Positions 7,759-16,237 of a stretch of DNA of 43,905 nucleotides are shown piece by piece (the stretch's first letter is position 1; each line of letters begins with the position of its first letter). Source of the stretch: Ramlibacter sp. GTDB lineage: Bacteria; Pseudomonadota; Gammaproteobacteria; Burkholderiales; Burkholderiaceae_C. The translations under genes and the position numbers were made by a program. The DNA lies in NCBI RefSeq assembly GCF_029866045.1, contig NZ_JARXAB010000095.1, positions 1-43,905 of the forward strand. Reading direction: 5' to 3'. The notes under the pieces are model-generated. The model was given only the letters and a program-made list of their open reading frames with translations. It searched no databases and was not told the origin of the DNA.

Positions 7759-9083
7759 TCGACCCGATAGGCAAGAGCGTCCATTCCATCCGCTGGGACG
7801 CCTTCAGTGACAAGGCCCAGAAAAAATTGCTGCTGTGCCTGCTCGCCAATTTAGCCGTTGGTATCGCAGGACGATCCGCCATGCGCATGCCCCAACCGGC
7901 GGCGGGCGCAGGGCATCTGCTGCTCGATGGCGGCCAGACGCCCAGCGCACGGGATGCCGCGTTCTACAACGCGGCCCTGATGCATGCCCGAACGCAAGAT
8001 GACTTCCACCCGATTGGCAATCTGCATCTGGCCACGGTGATCCTTCCGGCGCTTCTGGCACAGGCGGAAAGCAGCCCTGAAATCTCGGGCCGGGATTTCC
8101 TCGAAGCCATGGCCACTGGCTATGCCTGCGCCACGGGGCTGTCGGCCCAGTTCTCGCCCCTGGGGACGCCCAGAGGATTGCGCTCGACCAGCCTGTACTC
8201 CGCCATGGGAGCCGCTGCTGCCGTGGCACGCCTGCGCGGACAGGATGCCGCCGGCATCGCCAACACCATCGCACTTGCTTCCCAATCGGCGTTTGGAACC
8301 ACGCAGTGCTGGCGTGATGGGAGCGACGAGTACCAGTTGCATGTCGGCAATGGCGCGTCGCAAGCGATTCTGTGCGCCCAACTGACTGACGCGGGGGTAC
8401 ACGGAGGCACCCACGCGCTGGACGGCCCCAGCGGCTTCTACCCTGCCCTGCTCGGGCAGGTGCCGGCATTCGACACCATTGCGGCGGATTTTGACGCTGA
8501 AGCCTCCATCCTCAAGACGGTACTCAAACGCTATCCGGTCAGTGGCATCTGCCAACCCGTGGTGCTGTTGTCCGAGCGCCTCGCAGCGGCCTTGGGGACT
8601 CAGCGTGTCCAGTCTGTGCGGGTCGAGATGAACGCGTTTGAGATGAACTACCCGGGCACCCTGAACGCCGGGCCCGTCTACAAATCTTTCTCAGACCGGC
8701 TCATGAGCGCTCGGTTTTGCGTGTCCTCGGTGCTGGAGAACGGCCACTTCGACTTTGCAGCCTTCGTACGACCCTTGTCCGCAGAAGGCAGCCGCATCAT
8801 TGCAGCGACCGATGTGCAATCTGCCGACGACCTGGGCACACTCAGCTGCCGCATCCGCATCACGACGACCGAAGGCCAGACGATTCAGGGCGAGTTGCGC
8901 GATGGCGGCGACCAACTGACGATCGACTGGTCGTCCATCGACGAGTGGTGCGCCCAGTTGTGGAAGGAGGCAGGACGCCTACCGCGCTATGGCCAAGCCC
9001 TGCGAAGCGCCGTCGAAGACCTGCCAAAGACTGGCTTCGCGCCGCTTCGGCAGGCCCTGCTCGGCTCGGGGGCGCCGGCATGA
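7755..9083 (+). CDS. MmgE/PrpD family protein
   Basis: A 442-residue member of the MmgE/PrpD fold. The family pattern of an alanine-rich helical domain is present, with the DDFH...NLHLATVILPALLAQAE segment near 93-118, which carries the active-site Asp/His region of 2-methylcitrate dehydratase, cis-aconitate decarboxylase and iminodisuccinate epimerase. Later, the SVRVEMNAFEMNYPG segment matches the small lid domain. Members dehydrate, decarboxylate or epimerise small di- and tricarboxylates or their CoA esters. In a cluster with a mutase, a ligase and acyl-CoA dehydrogenases a hydratase/dehydratase role on a branched acid is reasonable, and there is no separate crotonase-type hydratase in the operon, so this protein may fill that step. 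That last point is inference. Confidence 0.85.
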   Translation: MIDPIGKSVHSIRWDAFSDKAQKKLLLCLLANLAVGIAGRSAMRMPQPAAGAGHLLLDGGQTPSARDAAFYNAALMHARTQDDFHPIGNLHLATVILPALLAQAESSPEISGRDFLEAMATGYACATGLSAQFSPLGTPRGLRSTSLYSAMGAAAAVARLRGQDAAGIANTIALASQSAFGTTQCWRDGSDEYQLHVGNGASQAILCAQLTDAGVHGGTHALDGPSGFYPALLGQVPAFDTIAADFDAEASILKTVLKRYPVSGICQPVVLLSERLAAALGTQRVQSVRVEMNAFEMNYPGTLNAGPVYKSFSDRLMSARFCVSSVLENGHFDFAAFVRPLSAEGSRIIAATDVQSADDLGTLSCRIRITTTEGQTIQGELRDGGDQLTIDWSSIDEWCAQLWKEAGRLPRYGQALRSAVEDLPKTGFAPLRQALLGSGAPA

Positions 9084-10261
9084 GCAACTTGCTCGGCGCC
9101 TTTGCCCATGCCAGCCTGCCCGCTTCGGCCCAGGCCTACCGGCGCGATGTGCAGGCTTTCCTGCGTGAGCATCAACCCAGCCAACCCGCTGATGTCAGAG
9201 CCAGATCGTGGATGGGATTTGACCCGCAATTTAGCCGTGAACTGGCGAAACGTGGTTGGGTGGGTGTCACGCTGCCGGCTGAATATGGCGGAGCGTCCTT
9301 GGACGCTTTTTCACGCTTCGTTCTCGTGGAAGAACTGCTCTGCGCCGGCGCACCGGTCGCGGCCCATTGGATCGCAGATCGCCAGAGCGGCCCCCTCATT
9401 CTGAAGTACGGCACGGACGCCCAGCGCCGTCACTATCTGCCTAAGATTTGTGCAGCAGAGGCGTTCTTCTGCATTGGCATGAGTGAGCCCAATGCCGGCT
9501 CAGACCTGGCCAGCGTGTTGACCCGGGTCACCCGCGAAGCAAATGGCTGGCGGCTCAATGGTCGAAAGATCTGGACCACCTACGCACACCACTGCCACTA
9601 CATGATCGCCCTGGTGAGGTCACAGGGAGCGCCAAGCGATCGGCAAAAGGGCTTGTCTCAGTTCATCATTGATTTGTCACTTCCCGGTGTCACGGTTCGG
9701 CCCATTCGCGATTTGTCGGGGGACGCGCACTTCAGTGAGGTGAGCTTCGATGATGTGTTTTTATCCGACGATGCGCTGATTGGACAGGAAGGCGCGGGCT
9801 GGGAACAGGTTACGGCGGAGCTTGCATTCGAGCGCAGCGGTCCGGAACGGATTTATTCCAGCATGGTCTTGCTCGAACACTGGATTGCCTGCCTGAAGGC
9901 AAATGGCGTGAGCGGCGGCAGAGGCGGTAGCAGCAGCGATACGCACGCGGCCTTGATCGGGCGCTTTGCGTCCCACCTCTCGGCGCTGCGCCATATGTCC
10001 ATTGCGGTGACGGCAAGCCTCGTTCAGGGCGGGAGCCCCGTGGTGGAAGCCGCACTGGTGAAGGATTTGGGGACTGAGTTCGAACAGTCAGTCCCTGCCC
10101 TGCTCGAGGGCGTGCTCGGTGCGGATCCCAACGCATTGCCCGATCCACAGTTGTTGCGAGCGATGACTTATCTGAGCCAGATCGCTCCCACATTCTCATT
10201 ACGCGGCGGAACGCGTGAAATTCTGCGCGGCATGATCGCCCGTGGACTTGGATTGCGCTGA
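9080..10261 (+). CDS. Acyl-CoA dehydrogenase, subunit/paralogue 1
   Basis: A 393-residue flavoprotein dehydrogenase. Start at 9080 overlaps the previous stop (ATGA); an upstream extension lies inside the MmgE/PrpD gene. Landmarks: LPAEYGGA near 63, the FAD-binding FCIGMSEPNAGSDLASV near 126-142, WRLNGRKIWTTYAHH, and the C-terminal SLRGGTREILRGMIARGLG. At the usual EGT position of the catalytic glutamate there is Gly, as in several branches that place the base elsewhere. It would introduce an alpha,beta double bond into an acyl-CoA, passing electrons to ETF. The next gene is a second, shorter dehydrogenase; such pairs form heterotetramers in steroid side-chain catabolism (FadE28/29-type), and the same may hold here. 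Confidence 0.92.
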   Translation: MSNLLGAFAHASLPASAQAYRRDVQAFLREHQPSQPADVRARSWMGFDPQFSRELAKRGWVGVTLPAEYGGASLDAFSRFVLVEELLCAGAPVAAHWIADRQSGPLILKYGTDAQRRHYLPKICAAEAFFCIGMSEPNAGSDLASVLTRVTREANGWRLNGRKIWTTYAHHCHYMIALVRSQGAPSDRQKGLSQFIIDLSLPGVTVRPIRDLSGDAHFSEVSFDDVFLSDDALIGQEGAGWEQVTAELAFERSGPERIYSSMVLLEHWIACLKANGVSGGRGGSSSDTHAALIGRFASHLSALRHMSIAVTASLVQGGSPVVEAALVKDLGTEFEQSVPALLEGVLGADPNALPDPQLLRAMTYLSQIAPTFSLRGGTREILRGMIARGLGLR

Positions 10262-10271
10262 AGGAATCACG

Positions 10272-11270
10272 ATGTTTGCTGAGGCTCTTGAGGCGATTTT
10301 GAAAGACCACTGCACACCGGCGGTGGTGAGGTCCATTGAGGAAGGCGCCTCAGGACTCGACTTATGGGAAAAAATTGAGGGCGCGGGCTTCTTAGACCTG
10401 CTTGCGCCTGAATCCGATGGCGGGGGCGGGCTGTCCCTGGCCGAGTTCTACCCTGTCTTGCTGGCGATTGGCCGCCACGCACTGCCACTGCCCTTGGCGC
10501 AGTCCATGGCCGCACGGGCGCTGGCAGGTGACGCTGGCGAACTTCCCAAAGGCTTGATCTCCATGGCACCCGGCGTCACCGAGGGTGCGGATGGCACGCT
10601 TGTCTGCCCGTTGGTTCCGCATGGCCTACAGGCTTCGCATGTGGTGCTGGTGCACCAGGGACGCCGCAGGCTTGTAGACGCCCGCAATGCCGAGCGCAGG
10701 GCCTACGGCGCGCCGGGTCGACATACCGCCACTCTCTGTTGGGCGAAGGGTCATGCAACAGGCGCAGACATCGGCCAGGACTTGGGCCCGGACAGCGGCG
10801 AGTTGGAGGCATGGGGGGCCTCGATCCACGCCGCCTTGATCGCCAGCGCGATGACCCGTGTTTTTGAAATGACGCTCGAGTATTGCAACGGCCGTGAGCA
10901 ATTTGGCCGGCCCCTGGGCAAGTACCAGGCCGTGCAGCACCAACTCAGCGTGATGGCCCAGCAGGTGGTTGCCTCGAGCAGTGCTGCCCAGGCCGCCTTT
11001 CAGGGGAAGGGCCAGAGCCCGAGCTTTTTGTCTGCCGCGGCGGCCAAATCACGAGCGAGCGAGGCCGCGGTGAGTGTCGCCAACACGGCCCATGCACTGC
11101 ATGGCGCGATTGGGGTCACTGCTGAATATCACCTCCATCTCTACACACGGCGCCTGCACGAATGGCGGCTGGCACATGGCTCGGAAGAATGGTGGAACTT
11201 GAAGCTGGGTCACGCCGTTCTGGCGTCGGGCCAGGGTCTCTCGGAGTTCATCCATACTCTTCACACCTGA
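10272..11270 (+). CDS. Acyl-CoA dehydrogenase, subunit/paralogue 2 (short)
   Basis: A 332-residue acyl-CoA dehydrogenase-fold protein, shorter than the usual 380 or more. The N-terminal helical domain and the C-terminal four-helix domain are clear (REQFGRPLGKYQAVQHQLS near 212-230; HALHGAIGVTAEYHLHLYTRR near 277-297), but the middle beta-domain is reduced and lacks the EPxAGSD FAD motif. This is the pattern of the partner subunit in heteromeric dehydrogenases. ATG at 10272 is preceded by AAGGA; an upstream GTG at 10242 overlaps the first dehydrogenase. It is the last gene of the operon; an 81-base gap follows in which I see no convincing terminator. Confidence 0.88.
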   Translation: MFAEALEAILKDHCTPAVVRSIEEGASGLDLWEKIEGAGFLDLLAPESDGGGGLSLAEFYPVLLAIGRHALPLPLAQSMAARALAGDAGELPKGLISMAPGVTEGADGTLVCPLVPHGLQASHVVLVHQGRRRLVDARNAERRAYGAPGRHTATLCWAKGHATGADIGQDLGPDSGELEAWGASIHAALIASAMTRVFEMTLEYCNGREQFGRPLGKYQAVQHQLSVMAQQVVASSSAAQAAFQGKGQSPSFLSAAAAKSRASEAAVSVANTAHALHGAIGVTAEYHLHLYTRRLHEWRLAHGSEEWWNLKLGHAVLASGQGLSEFIHTLHT

Positions 11271-11351
11271 ACCTCACCAAAAGAAGTACGACATGCGTGA
11301 TTCAGTGATTGGGCGGATCCCCGGCGTCGCTCTGGCCTACGCTACTCTGAT

Positions 11352-12050
11352 GTGAAGACGCAAAAGAGCCTGCCTCCTCCCCTATTTTGCTTGCTCCTCG
11401 CGTCGGCGTTTACGGTCATTGCCGGACCGTCCGCGGCCATGGAGGCAGTCGTTGCCCAAGACACCCTGATCCTGTCCGGGCCGGTGGTCGAAGGCGACAT
11501 TCAGCGCTTTGACAACGCTTTGGCCCAGAACCCTGGCGTCAAGACTGTCGTCTTGCGCAACTCTTGGGGCGGGCACATCGACTCCGGCTATCGGATCGGC
11601 GAGCGAATACGTGAATTGGGTCTCTCCACCGCCGTCTCGGGCCATTGCGTTTCATCGTGCTCGCGCATGTTTCTGGGCGGCAAGGAGCGGCGCTTTTCCA
11701 GCGACTTCTCTCTGGAGAGAACCTTCGTCGGCTTCCATGGCCACTATGACGCGACCGGCAGGGTCAATCAACGCTTGGTCGAACGGCTGAACCTGGCGCA
11801 GTGGACGATCAAGCACTCAGACGGCAAGGCCGACCCCGCCCTGGTACAACGCTGGGTGTCGATCGAGCTCAACACCGGCATGGTCGCGTTCATGCATCCC
11901 GACACGCGCACGCCGTTTCGCACCGACAAGACATTCTTTTGCCAGGGGCGGGAGTCCAATCGCCCCTTGGGTTGCAGCACCCTCTCGGTCACGGCGCTGG
12001 ACATGGGCGTGGTCACCGACATCACCCTGGTGCGCAGCCCGGATCGGTGA
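11352..12050 (+). CDS. Exported ClpP/crotonase-fold protein, function unknown
   Basis: A 232-residue protein with a probable signal peptide (hydrophobic stretch about 10-29, cleavage near PSAAMEA). The mature part has the ClpP/SppA-like layout: NSWGGHIDSGYRIGERIRE (the glycine-rich turn and first helix) and GHCVSSCSRMFLGGKER, where the Ser-Ser-Cys region corresponds to the nucleophile loop of ClpP-like proteins. Such periplasmic ClpP-like proteins are common in proteobacteria and mostly uncharacterised. Translation must begin at a GTG (11352), as no ATG precedes the signal sequence; no strong ribosome site is visible. It is not clearly part of the upstream operon. Confidence 0.72.
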   Translation: MKTQKSLPPPLFCLLLASAFTVIAGPSAAMEAVVAQDTLILSGPVVEGDIQRFDNALAQNPGVKTVVLRNSWGGHIDSGYRIGERIRELGLSTAVSGHCVSSCSRMFLGGKERRFSSDFSLERTFVGFHGHYDATGRVNQRLVERLNLAQWTIKHSDGKADPALVQRWVSIELNTGMVAFMHPDTRTPFRTDKTFFCQGRESNRPLGCSTLSVTALDMGVVTDITLVRSPDR

Positions 12051-12146
12051 GCCTGGCGGGTCAGGCGAAATCCGCGCAGAAGCCAAAGAGGCGTCCCTGC
12101 GCATGGGGACATGCACAGGCCCGGCTGCGCACCGCGCCCCGCTCGC

Positions 12147-12854
12147 TCAGCGCGCCACCACGTCCTGCAACTGGGCCAGCGAATCGAGCCAGGCCAGGGC
12201 CGGGGTATTGCGGATCGGCTCGCCGTGGTTGTAGCCGTAGGTCATGAGCACCACCGGGCAGCCGGCGGCGTTGGCCGCTTGTGCGTCGTTGCTCGAATCT
12301 CCCACCATCAGGGTGCGCTCTGGGGCGGTTTGGAGGGCTTCGCAGGTTTTGAGCAGGGGCAAGGGGTCTGGCTTTTTGCGCTCGAAACTATCCCCGCCGA
12401 AAACCTGCGCGAAGTAAGGTGACAACCCCTTGGCCGCCATCAGAGGCCGGGCGAAGGCAATCGGCTTGTTGGTCAGGCAGGCCAGCGGCAGGCCCATGGC
12501 CTGGAGCTGCGCCAGGCCGTCCATCACGCCAGGGAAAACCTGCGAAAACCCGCCGTTGATGTCCAGGTAATGATGCTCGTAACGCGCCCACACGGGCGAG
12601 AACAGAGCCTCCACCTCACGGACGGTGTCCGCATGGGCGCCCTGGGCCGCTTGATCTGCCAACTGGTGGGCCAGCACGGTACGGATCAAGTGCTCCGAAC
12701 CCTTACCGATGGATCGCTCGATCAGGCTCCGACTGGCGGGCGGCACCTGCAGGTCACCGAGGGCCCGGTTCAGGGCGACCTCAAAGTCGCCAAGAGTGTC
12801 GACCAAGGTGCCGTCCAAGTCGATGATGACGGCTTGCAATTCGAGTGCATTCAT
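12147..12854 (-). CDS. gph: HAD-family phosphoglycolate phosphatase
   Basis: A 235-residue HAD hydrolase. All four motifs are visible: DLDGTLVDT near 13-21 (nucleophile Asp), LTNKP near 130, KKPDP near 159, and VGDSSND near 183. The helical cap inserted after motif I is of the C1 type found in Gph. It dephosphorylates 2-phosphoglycolate formed by oxygenation of RuBP or DNA repair. No trp or rpe genes flank it here, so the assignment rests on sequence pattern; a related phosphatase such as pyrophosphatase PpaX is possible. Confidence 0.85.
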   Translation of the reverse strand: MNALELQAVIIDLDGTLVDTLGDFEVALNRALGDLQVPPASRSLIERSIGKGSEHLIRTVLAHQLADQAAQGAHADTVREVEALFSPVWARYEHHYLDINGGFSQVFPGVMDGLAQLQAMGLPLACLTNKPIAFARPLMAAKGLSPYFAQVFGGDSFERKKPDPLPLLKTCEALQTAPERTLMVGDSSNDAQAANAAGCPVVLMTYGYNHGEPIRNTPALAWLDSLAQLQDVVAR

Positions 12855-13077
12855 ACCCAGTTTCTACCCCGTTGATCATCGCCGCTAATGCAGGTCCTTG
12901 CCATCACCAGCACACGCCTGCTACCGGTCCAGGTTCGCTGGCTCCTCGCCTTCCTCGTGGCAAACATTGCACAGCGGCCAAAGCCTTCGCGGACCGCATG
13001 AGCAAAGCCGTGCGCACAAGGGCCCTCGGAAGTAGGTCCTGCGCTCATGGGCCGAAATCGCCCCCTGAAGCGACACA
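12855..13077. other. Intergenic stretch with no recognisable feature
   Basis: A gap of 223 bases between two leftward genes. I see no open frame with family character, no convincing hairpin with a T-run, and no obvious operator. It presumably holds the promoter of the phosphatase gene. Confidence 0.5.
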
Positions 13078-13821
13078 TCACTTCAGCCGCTCTGACAGAA
13101 ACCGCGTGACCGCTGCCTGTGCAGCCGGCTCGAAAGCTGTGGCATGACCCACGCCAGGGAACATCAGTTCGGTGGCATTTGTCCTCCGGTTCCACGCCGG
13201 GGTCTGGACGCATTGCTTGAAAGGAGAGCTGACGAAGTAGGGATCTTTTTCCCAATTCAAGGCGAGGACCGGGGTGTCGAACTTAGCCCGCACGCCACCG
13301 CGCGCGGCACATGGAAACCCCGACAGCACGATGGCCCGAAACCCGGACTCCGGGGTGAGGTAAGCGGCCATTGCGCCCTCGCTATGGCCCATCAAAAACA
13401 CCCTGCCCTTGTCGGCCCAGGGCTGCTCCCTCACTTGAGCCATCGCGTATTGGGCCTCGGCAGGTCGCAAATCATTCACCGGAACCAGACCCAAATTGGT
13501 TGTGTGTGACGAGGGGTCACAGTTTCTGGGCCGGTTGGGAATTGCGAACGAGTCGGGCATCACCACGATGAACCCCTGTCGACTCAGCGTCTCAGCCCAC
13601 TTCTTTTCATGGACACCAATACCCGCACAGCCGTGCATCAAAATGACGACGGGCATCGGCGCCTCTGTTTTGACCGTGGCAGGTGTCTTGGGGAAAAAAT
13701 TGGAGGGCACATAGACCACGGCCCCGTCCCAGGACTTTGAAATCTCGTAGTCCGCAAGCACTTGGGCACTTGCGGTAGCCGGTCCAAAACCGCCGCCCAA
13801 GCGAAGACCAGCAGCAGCCAC
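13078..13821 (-). CDS. Alpha/beta hydrolase (dienelactone-hydrolase-like), start disrupted by a probable frameshift
   Basis: A 247-residue open frame beginning at a GTG. The hydrolase core is intact: oxyanion-region LMHGCAG, nucleophile elbow GHSEGA, acid in NWEKDPYF and base in GVGHATAF. The first 19 residues in this frame do not resemble a leader, whereas an ATG at 13826 in another frame gives MKWLLLVFAWAAV, a textbook signal peptide start. The in-frame sequence then continues with ATASAQ, a textbook cleavage site. So the leader and the body appear separated by a one-base loss around 13775-13795 (TTTT or GG runs). It would be an exported hydrolase of unknown substrate if the frame were restored. 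Either a real mutation or a sequence error. Confidence 0.75.
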   Translation of the reverse strand: MAAAGLRLGGGFGPATASAQVLADYEISKSWDGAVVYVPSNFFPKTPATVKTEAPMPVVILMHGCAGIGVHEKKWAETLSRQGFIVVMPDSFAIPNRPRNCDPSSHTTNLGLVPVNDLRPAEAQYAMAQVREQPWADKGRVFLMGHSEGAMAAYLTPESGFRAIVLSGFPCAARGGVRAKFDTPVLALNWEKDPYFVSSPFKQCVQTPAWNRRTNATELMFPGVGHATAFEPAAQAAVTRFLSERLK

Positions 13822-13861
13822 TTCATCGCAGGACCCGCGCTTTCAGGTTGCCTCGCCAAGC

Positions 13862-14737
13862 TCAAGGCGAGGAGCGCTGTTCAACCGGCCGGTCGGCAAA
13901 GCGCATGGAGAAGTCCACCGCCTGGATGTCCTTGATCAGACCGCCGACCGAGATACGGTCAACGCCGGTGGCAGCCAAGTCGGGCAGTGCCTCGAAGGTC
14001 ACCCCGCCGGAGATTTCGAGGCTGCAGCGCCCCCCGGCCATCTCCACCGCCTCGCGCAGGGTGGGCAGCGTCATATTGTCCAAAAGGACCATCGTGACCC
14101 CCACGTCCAAGGCCTCCCGCAGCTGGGTCAAGGTCTCGACCTCCACCTGGATGAAGGCCACCGGCTGCCGGCTCGCCAGTGCCTGCGCAGCGCGGAAGGC
14201 GGCGGTCAGTCCGCCGGCTGCGGCAATGTGGTTTTCCTTGATCAGGATGGCGTCGTACAGACCCATGCGGTGGTTCTGTCCGCCGCCGCAGCGCACCGCG
14301 TATTTCTCGGCGACGCGCAGACCGGGGATGGTCTTGCGGGTGTCCAGGATGGCGGCGCGGCTGCCCTGCACCGCCTCAACGTAGCGGGCGGTCTTGGTGG
14401 CAACGGCACTCAGCGTCTGCAAAAAGTTCAGACAGGTGCGCTCGGCGGTGAGCAGCTCTCGGGCCGGGCCAGTGATCTCCACCACCTTGGCGCCTGGGGT
14501 GGTGAGGCCGCCGTCGTCAATGAGCCAATGGGGCTTCGCGGTGGGCGCAAGCTGCCGAAGCACCTCGTCCACCCAGGGACGGCCGCAGACCATGGCCGCC
14601 TGGCGGCAGACGATGGTGGCGGTGACCTGGCGGTCAGCGGGGACGAGTGACGCGGTCAGGTCGCCGCTGCCCACATCCTCTTCGAGGGCGCGGCGCACGT
14701 CGGCCCGGATCTGGTCGGGCGAAGGGGTAGCTTGCAT
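13862..14737 (-). CDS. nadC: Nicotinate-nucleotide pyrophosphorylase (carboxylating)
   Basis: A 291-residue quinolinate phosphoribosyltransferase. Diagnostic segments: EEDVGSGDLT near the N-terminus, TARYVEAV, DTRKTIPGLRVAEKYAV with the quinolinate-binding Arg/Lys, GGGQNHRMGLYDAILIKENH near 155-174, the EVETL barrel strand, LLDNM and EISGGV. It makes nicotinate mononucleotide, CO2 and pyrophosphate from quinolinate and PRPP. The nadA and nadB genes are not in the window. The gene starts five bases after the hemerythrin gene, so the two are probably co-transcribed. Confidence 0.96.
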   Translation of the reverse strand: MQATPSPDQIRADVRRALEEDVGSGDLTASLVPADRQVTATIVCRQAAMVCGRPWVDEVLRQLAPTAKPHWLIDDGGLTTPGAKVVEITGPARELLTAERTCLNFLQTLSAVATKTARYVEAVQGSRAAILDTRKTIPGLRVAEKYAVRCGGGQNHRMGLYDAILIKENHIAAAGGLTAAFRAAQALASRQPVAFIQVEVETLTQLREALDVGVTMVLLDNMTLPTLREAVEMAGGRCSLEISGGVTFEALPDLAATGVDRISVGGLIKDIQAVDFSMRFADRPVEQRSSP

Positions 14738-14742
14738 GGGCG

Positions 14743-15246
14743 TTATCGGTCAAGGCTCCGAGCATTATCGCTGGGGGTGCGACGCCGACCGATGTCACGG
14801 CGCACGACGACCGGCTTGCCACCGAGGCGCTGCTTGCACATCCAATGTGCCAGCGCAGAGTCGAGGTAGTCCGCATGGCCGGGGAACCAACGGGCCAGTT
14901 CCAGCGCTAGGCGGCGGCAGACCGCTGCGTCGCCCTGGGCGAGACGCTGCTTCACCCCACGCAAAGACGCGAGCACGGCCGCATGCTCGTTGACATGGCA
15001 TTCGCGTGCGGGGAACCCGGTTTCTTCCATCCAGCGGTCCTCCTCGCCGAAGTGCGCAAGGACATGGGCCTCCAAGGCGTCGAGCGCCGCCGGCAGGTCG
15101 GCGTCGGCGGCCTGCTGCAGCGCGCTCAAGCACTGAACAAACTCCTGGTGAACACCATCCATAGGCCCGTAGCCCAGGAGCAAGCCGTCATGCCAGGCGA
15201 GCGTTTCGTCCCCTGCCTCGGCCATTTGCGCACCGGGGCTCGCCAC
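14743..15246 (-). CDS. Bacteriohemerythrin-type diiron protein
   Basis: A 167-residue single-domain hemerythrin. Ligand pattern: His in DGVHQEF, HFGEEDRWMEE (HxxxE), HVNEHAAVL (HxxxH) and WFPGHADYLD (HxxxxD), as expected for the O2/NO-binding diiron site. About 35 basic residues trail the domain. The GTG start lies directly after the stop of the upstream Bug gene, with AAGG eight bases ahead; an ATG seven codons later is an alternative. Likely roles are O2 delivery, storage or redox sensing. Its lying between a Bug receptor gene and nadC has no clear functional meaning. Confidence 0.88.
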   Translation of the reverse strand: MASPGAQMAEAGDETLAWHDGLLLGYGPMDGVHQEFVQCLSALQQAADADLPAALDALEAHVLAHFGEEDRWMEETGFPARECHVNEHAAVLASLRGVKQRLAQGDAAVCRRLALELARWFPGHADYLDSALAHWMCKQRLGGKPVVVRRDIGRRRTPSDNARSLDR

Positions 15247-16212
15247 TCACTCGGCCTTCAGGTCGGCTTCCTTGCCGGCCTTGGCCATGGCCTGGTTCTC
15301 ACGGTCGATCTCACGGCGATAGGAATCCGGATTCCCCCCCACACCCATGATGCCGGCCGCGGTGAATTTTTCGATGACGTCGGGTTGCTGCACTGCCCAG
15401 GCAATGTCGTCGGCGAGGCGCTTGATGGCCTCGGGGCTGGTGCCCGCCCGGGCGAGCGCACCAATCGTGACCGAAAAGTCAAAGCCAGGAATCAACTCAG
15501 CGATCGCCGGAACTTCAGGCACCTGCGGGGAGCGCTTGCTGTCGTTGCTGCCGACCAGCACCACCTGCCCCGACTTCACGAAGCCGACCATCGAGGGAAG
15601 CGCAGCGAACAGGAAATCAACCTGACCACCCAAGAGCGCGGGCACCGACTGGCCAGACCCGCGGAAAGGCACGTGGCGTATGTCGAGCTTGAGGTCGGCC
15701 TTGAGCGCCTCCATGGTGAGGTGATGGGTGCTGCCGATGCCCGAGGAGCCGTAGGTGTAGTTGCCGGGCCCAGCCTTGGCCTTGTCCACGAAGTCCTTGA
15801 GGCTTTTGACGCCGGTCTTGGGGTGCGCCACTAGGAACAGCGGAGAACGGGCAATCAGCGACACAGGCAGCAGGTCACGGCCGACGATGTAGGAGGCCGA
15901 CTTGTTCAGAAGCGGGGTGATGGACAGCATGGAGCCGTCGGAGACGATGAAGGCGTGGCTGTCGTTCGGCCCGGACAGCAGGTTCTGGTAGGCCACCACA
16001 CCGTTGCCGCCAGCCCTGTTGTCCACCACCACAGACTGCCCCATGCGCTCGGTGAGCTTTTGGGCCACGATTCGCGCGACGGAATCTGGCAACCCGCCCG
16101 CTGCATAAGGGACGATCAACTTGACCGGCTTCGTAGGCCAGCTCTGGGCCAGGCCGGCCAGGGGCAATGCAGCCAGTGCAAGGCTGAGGGCTGCCAGGGT
16201 TCTGCGTTTCAT
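15247..16212 (-). CDS. Bug/TctC-family periplasmic solute receptor 3
   Basis: A 321-residue Bug receptor. Start at 16212, with CGGAG about nine bases upstream; the earlier in-frame ATG adds a tail before the signal peptide and would cross the operator. Signal peptide 1-21 ends AGLAQ; mature protein begins WPTKPVKLIVPYAAGG. Further family segments: RVAQKL-type helix, VPFRGSGQSVPALL and a C-terminal Bug arm. It is divergent from the reductase/dehydrogenase/marR genes and shares their control region, where a perfect palindrome lies in its promoter. So the receptor probably serves uptake of the aromatic acid attacked by the Rieske system. No TctA/TctB genes are present. Confidence 0.92.
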   Translation of the reverse strand: MKRRTLAALSLALAALPLAGLAQSWPTKPVKLIVPYAAGGLPDSVARIVAQKLTERMGQSVVVDNRAGGNGVVAYQNLLSGPNDSHAFIVSDGSMLSITPLLNKSASYIVGRDLLPVSLIARSPLFLVAHPKTGVKSLKDFVDKAKAGPGNYTYGSSGIGSTHHLTMEALKADLKLDIRHVPFRGSGQSVPALLGGQVDFLFAALPSMVGFVKSGQVVLVGSNDSKRSPQVPEVPAIAELIPGFDFSVTIGALARAGTSPEAIKRLADDIAWAVQQPDVIEKFTAAGIMGVGGNPDSYRREIDRENQAMAKAGKEADLKAE

Positions 16213-16237
16213 GACTGACTCCGGGTTTTTGAGGATG

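Noticed and set aside
12092-12109. Hairpin GTCCC...GGGAC after the ClpP-like gene as a terminator
   Set aside because: Only five paired bases, no T-run; could be chance in GC-rich DNA.
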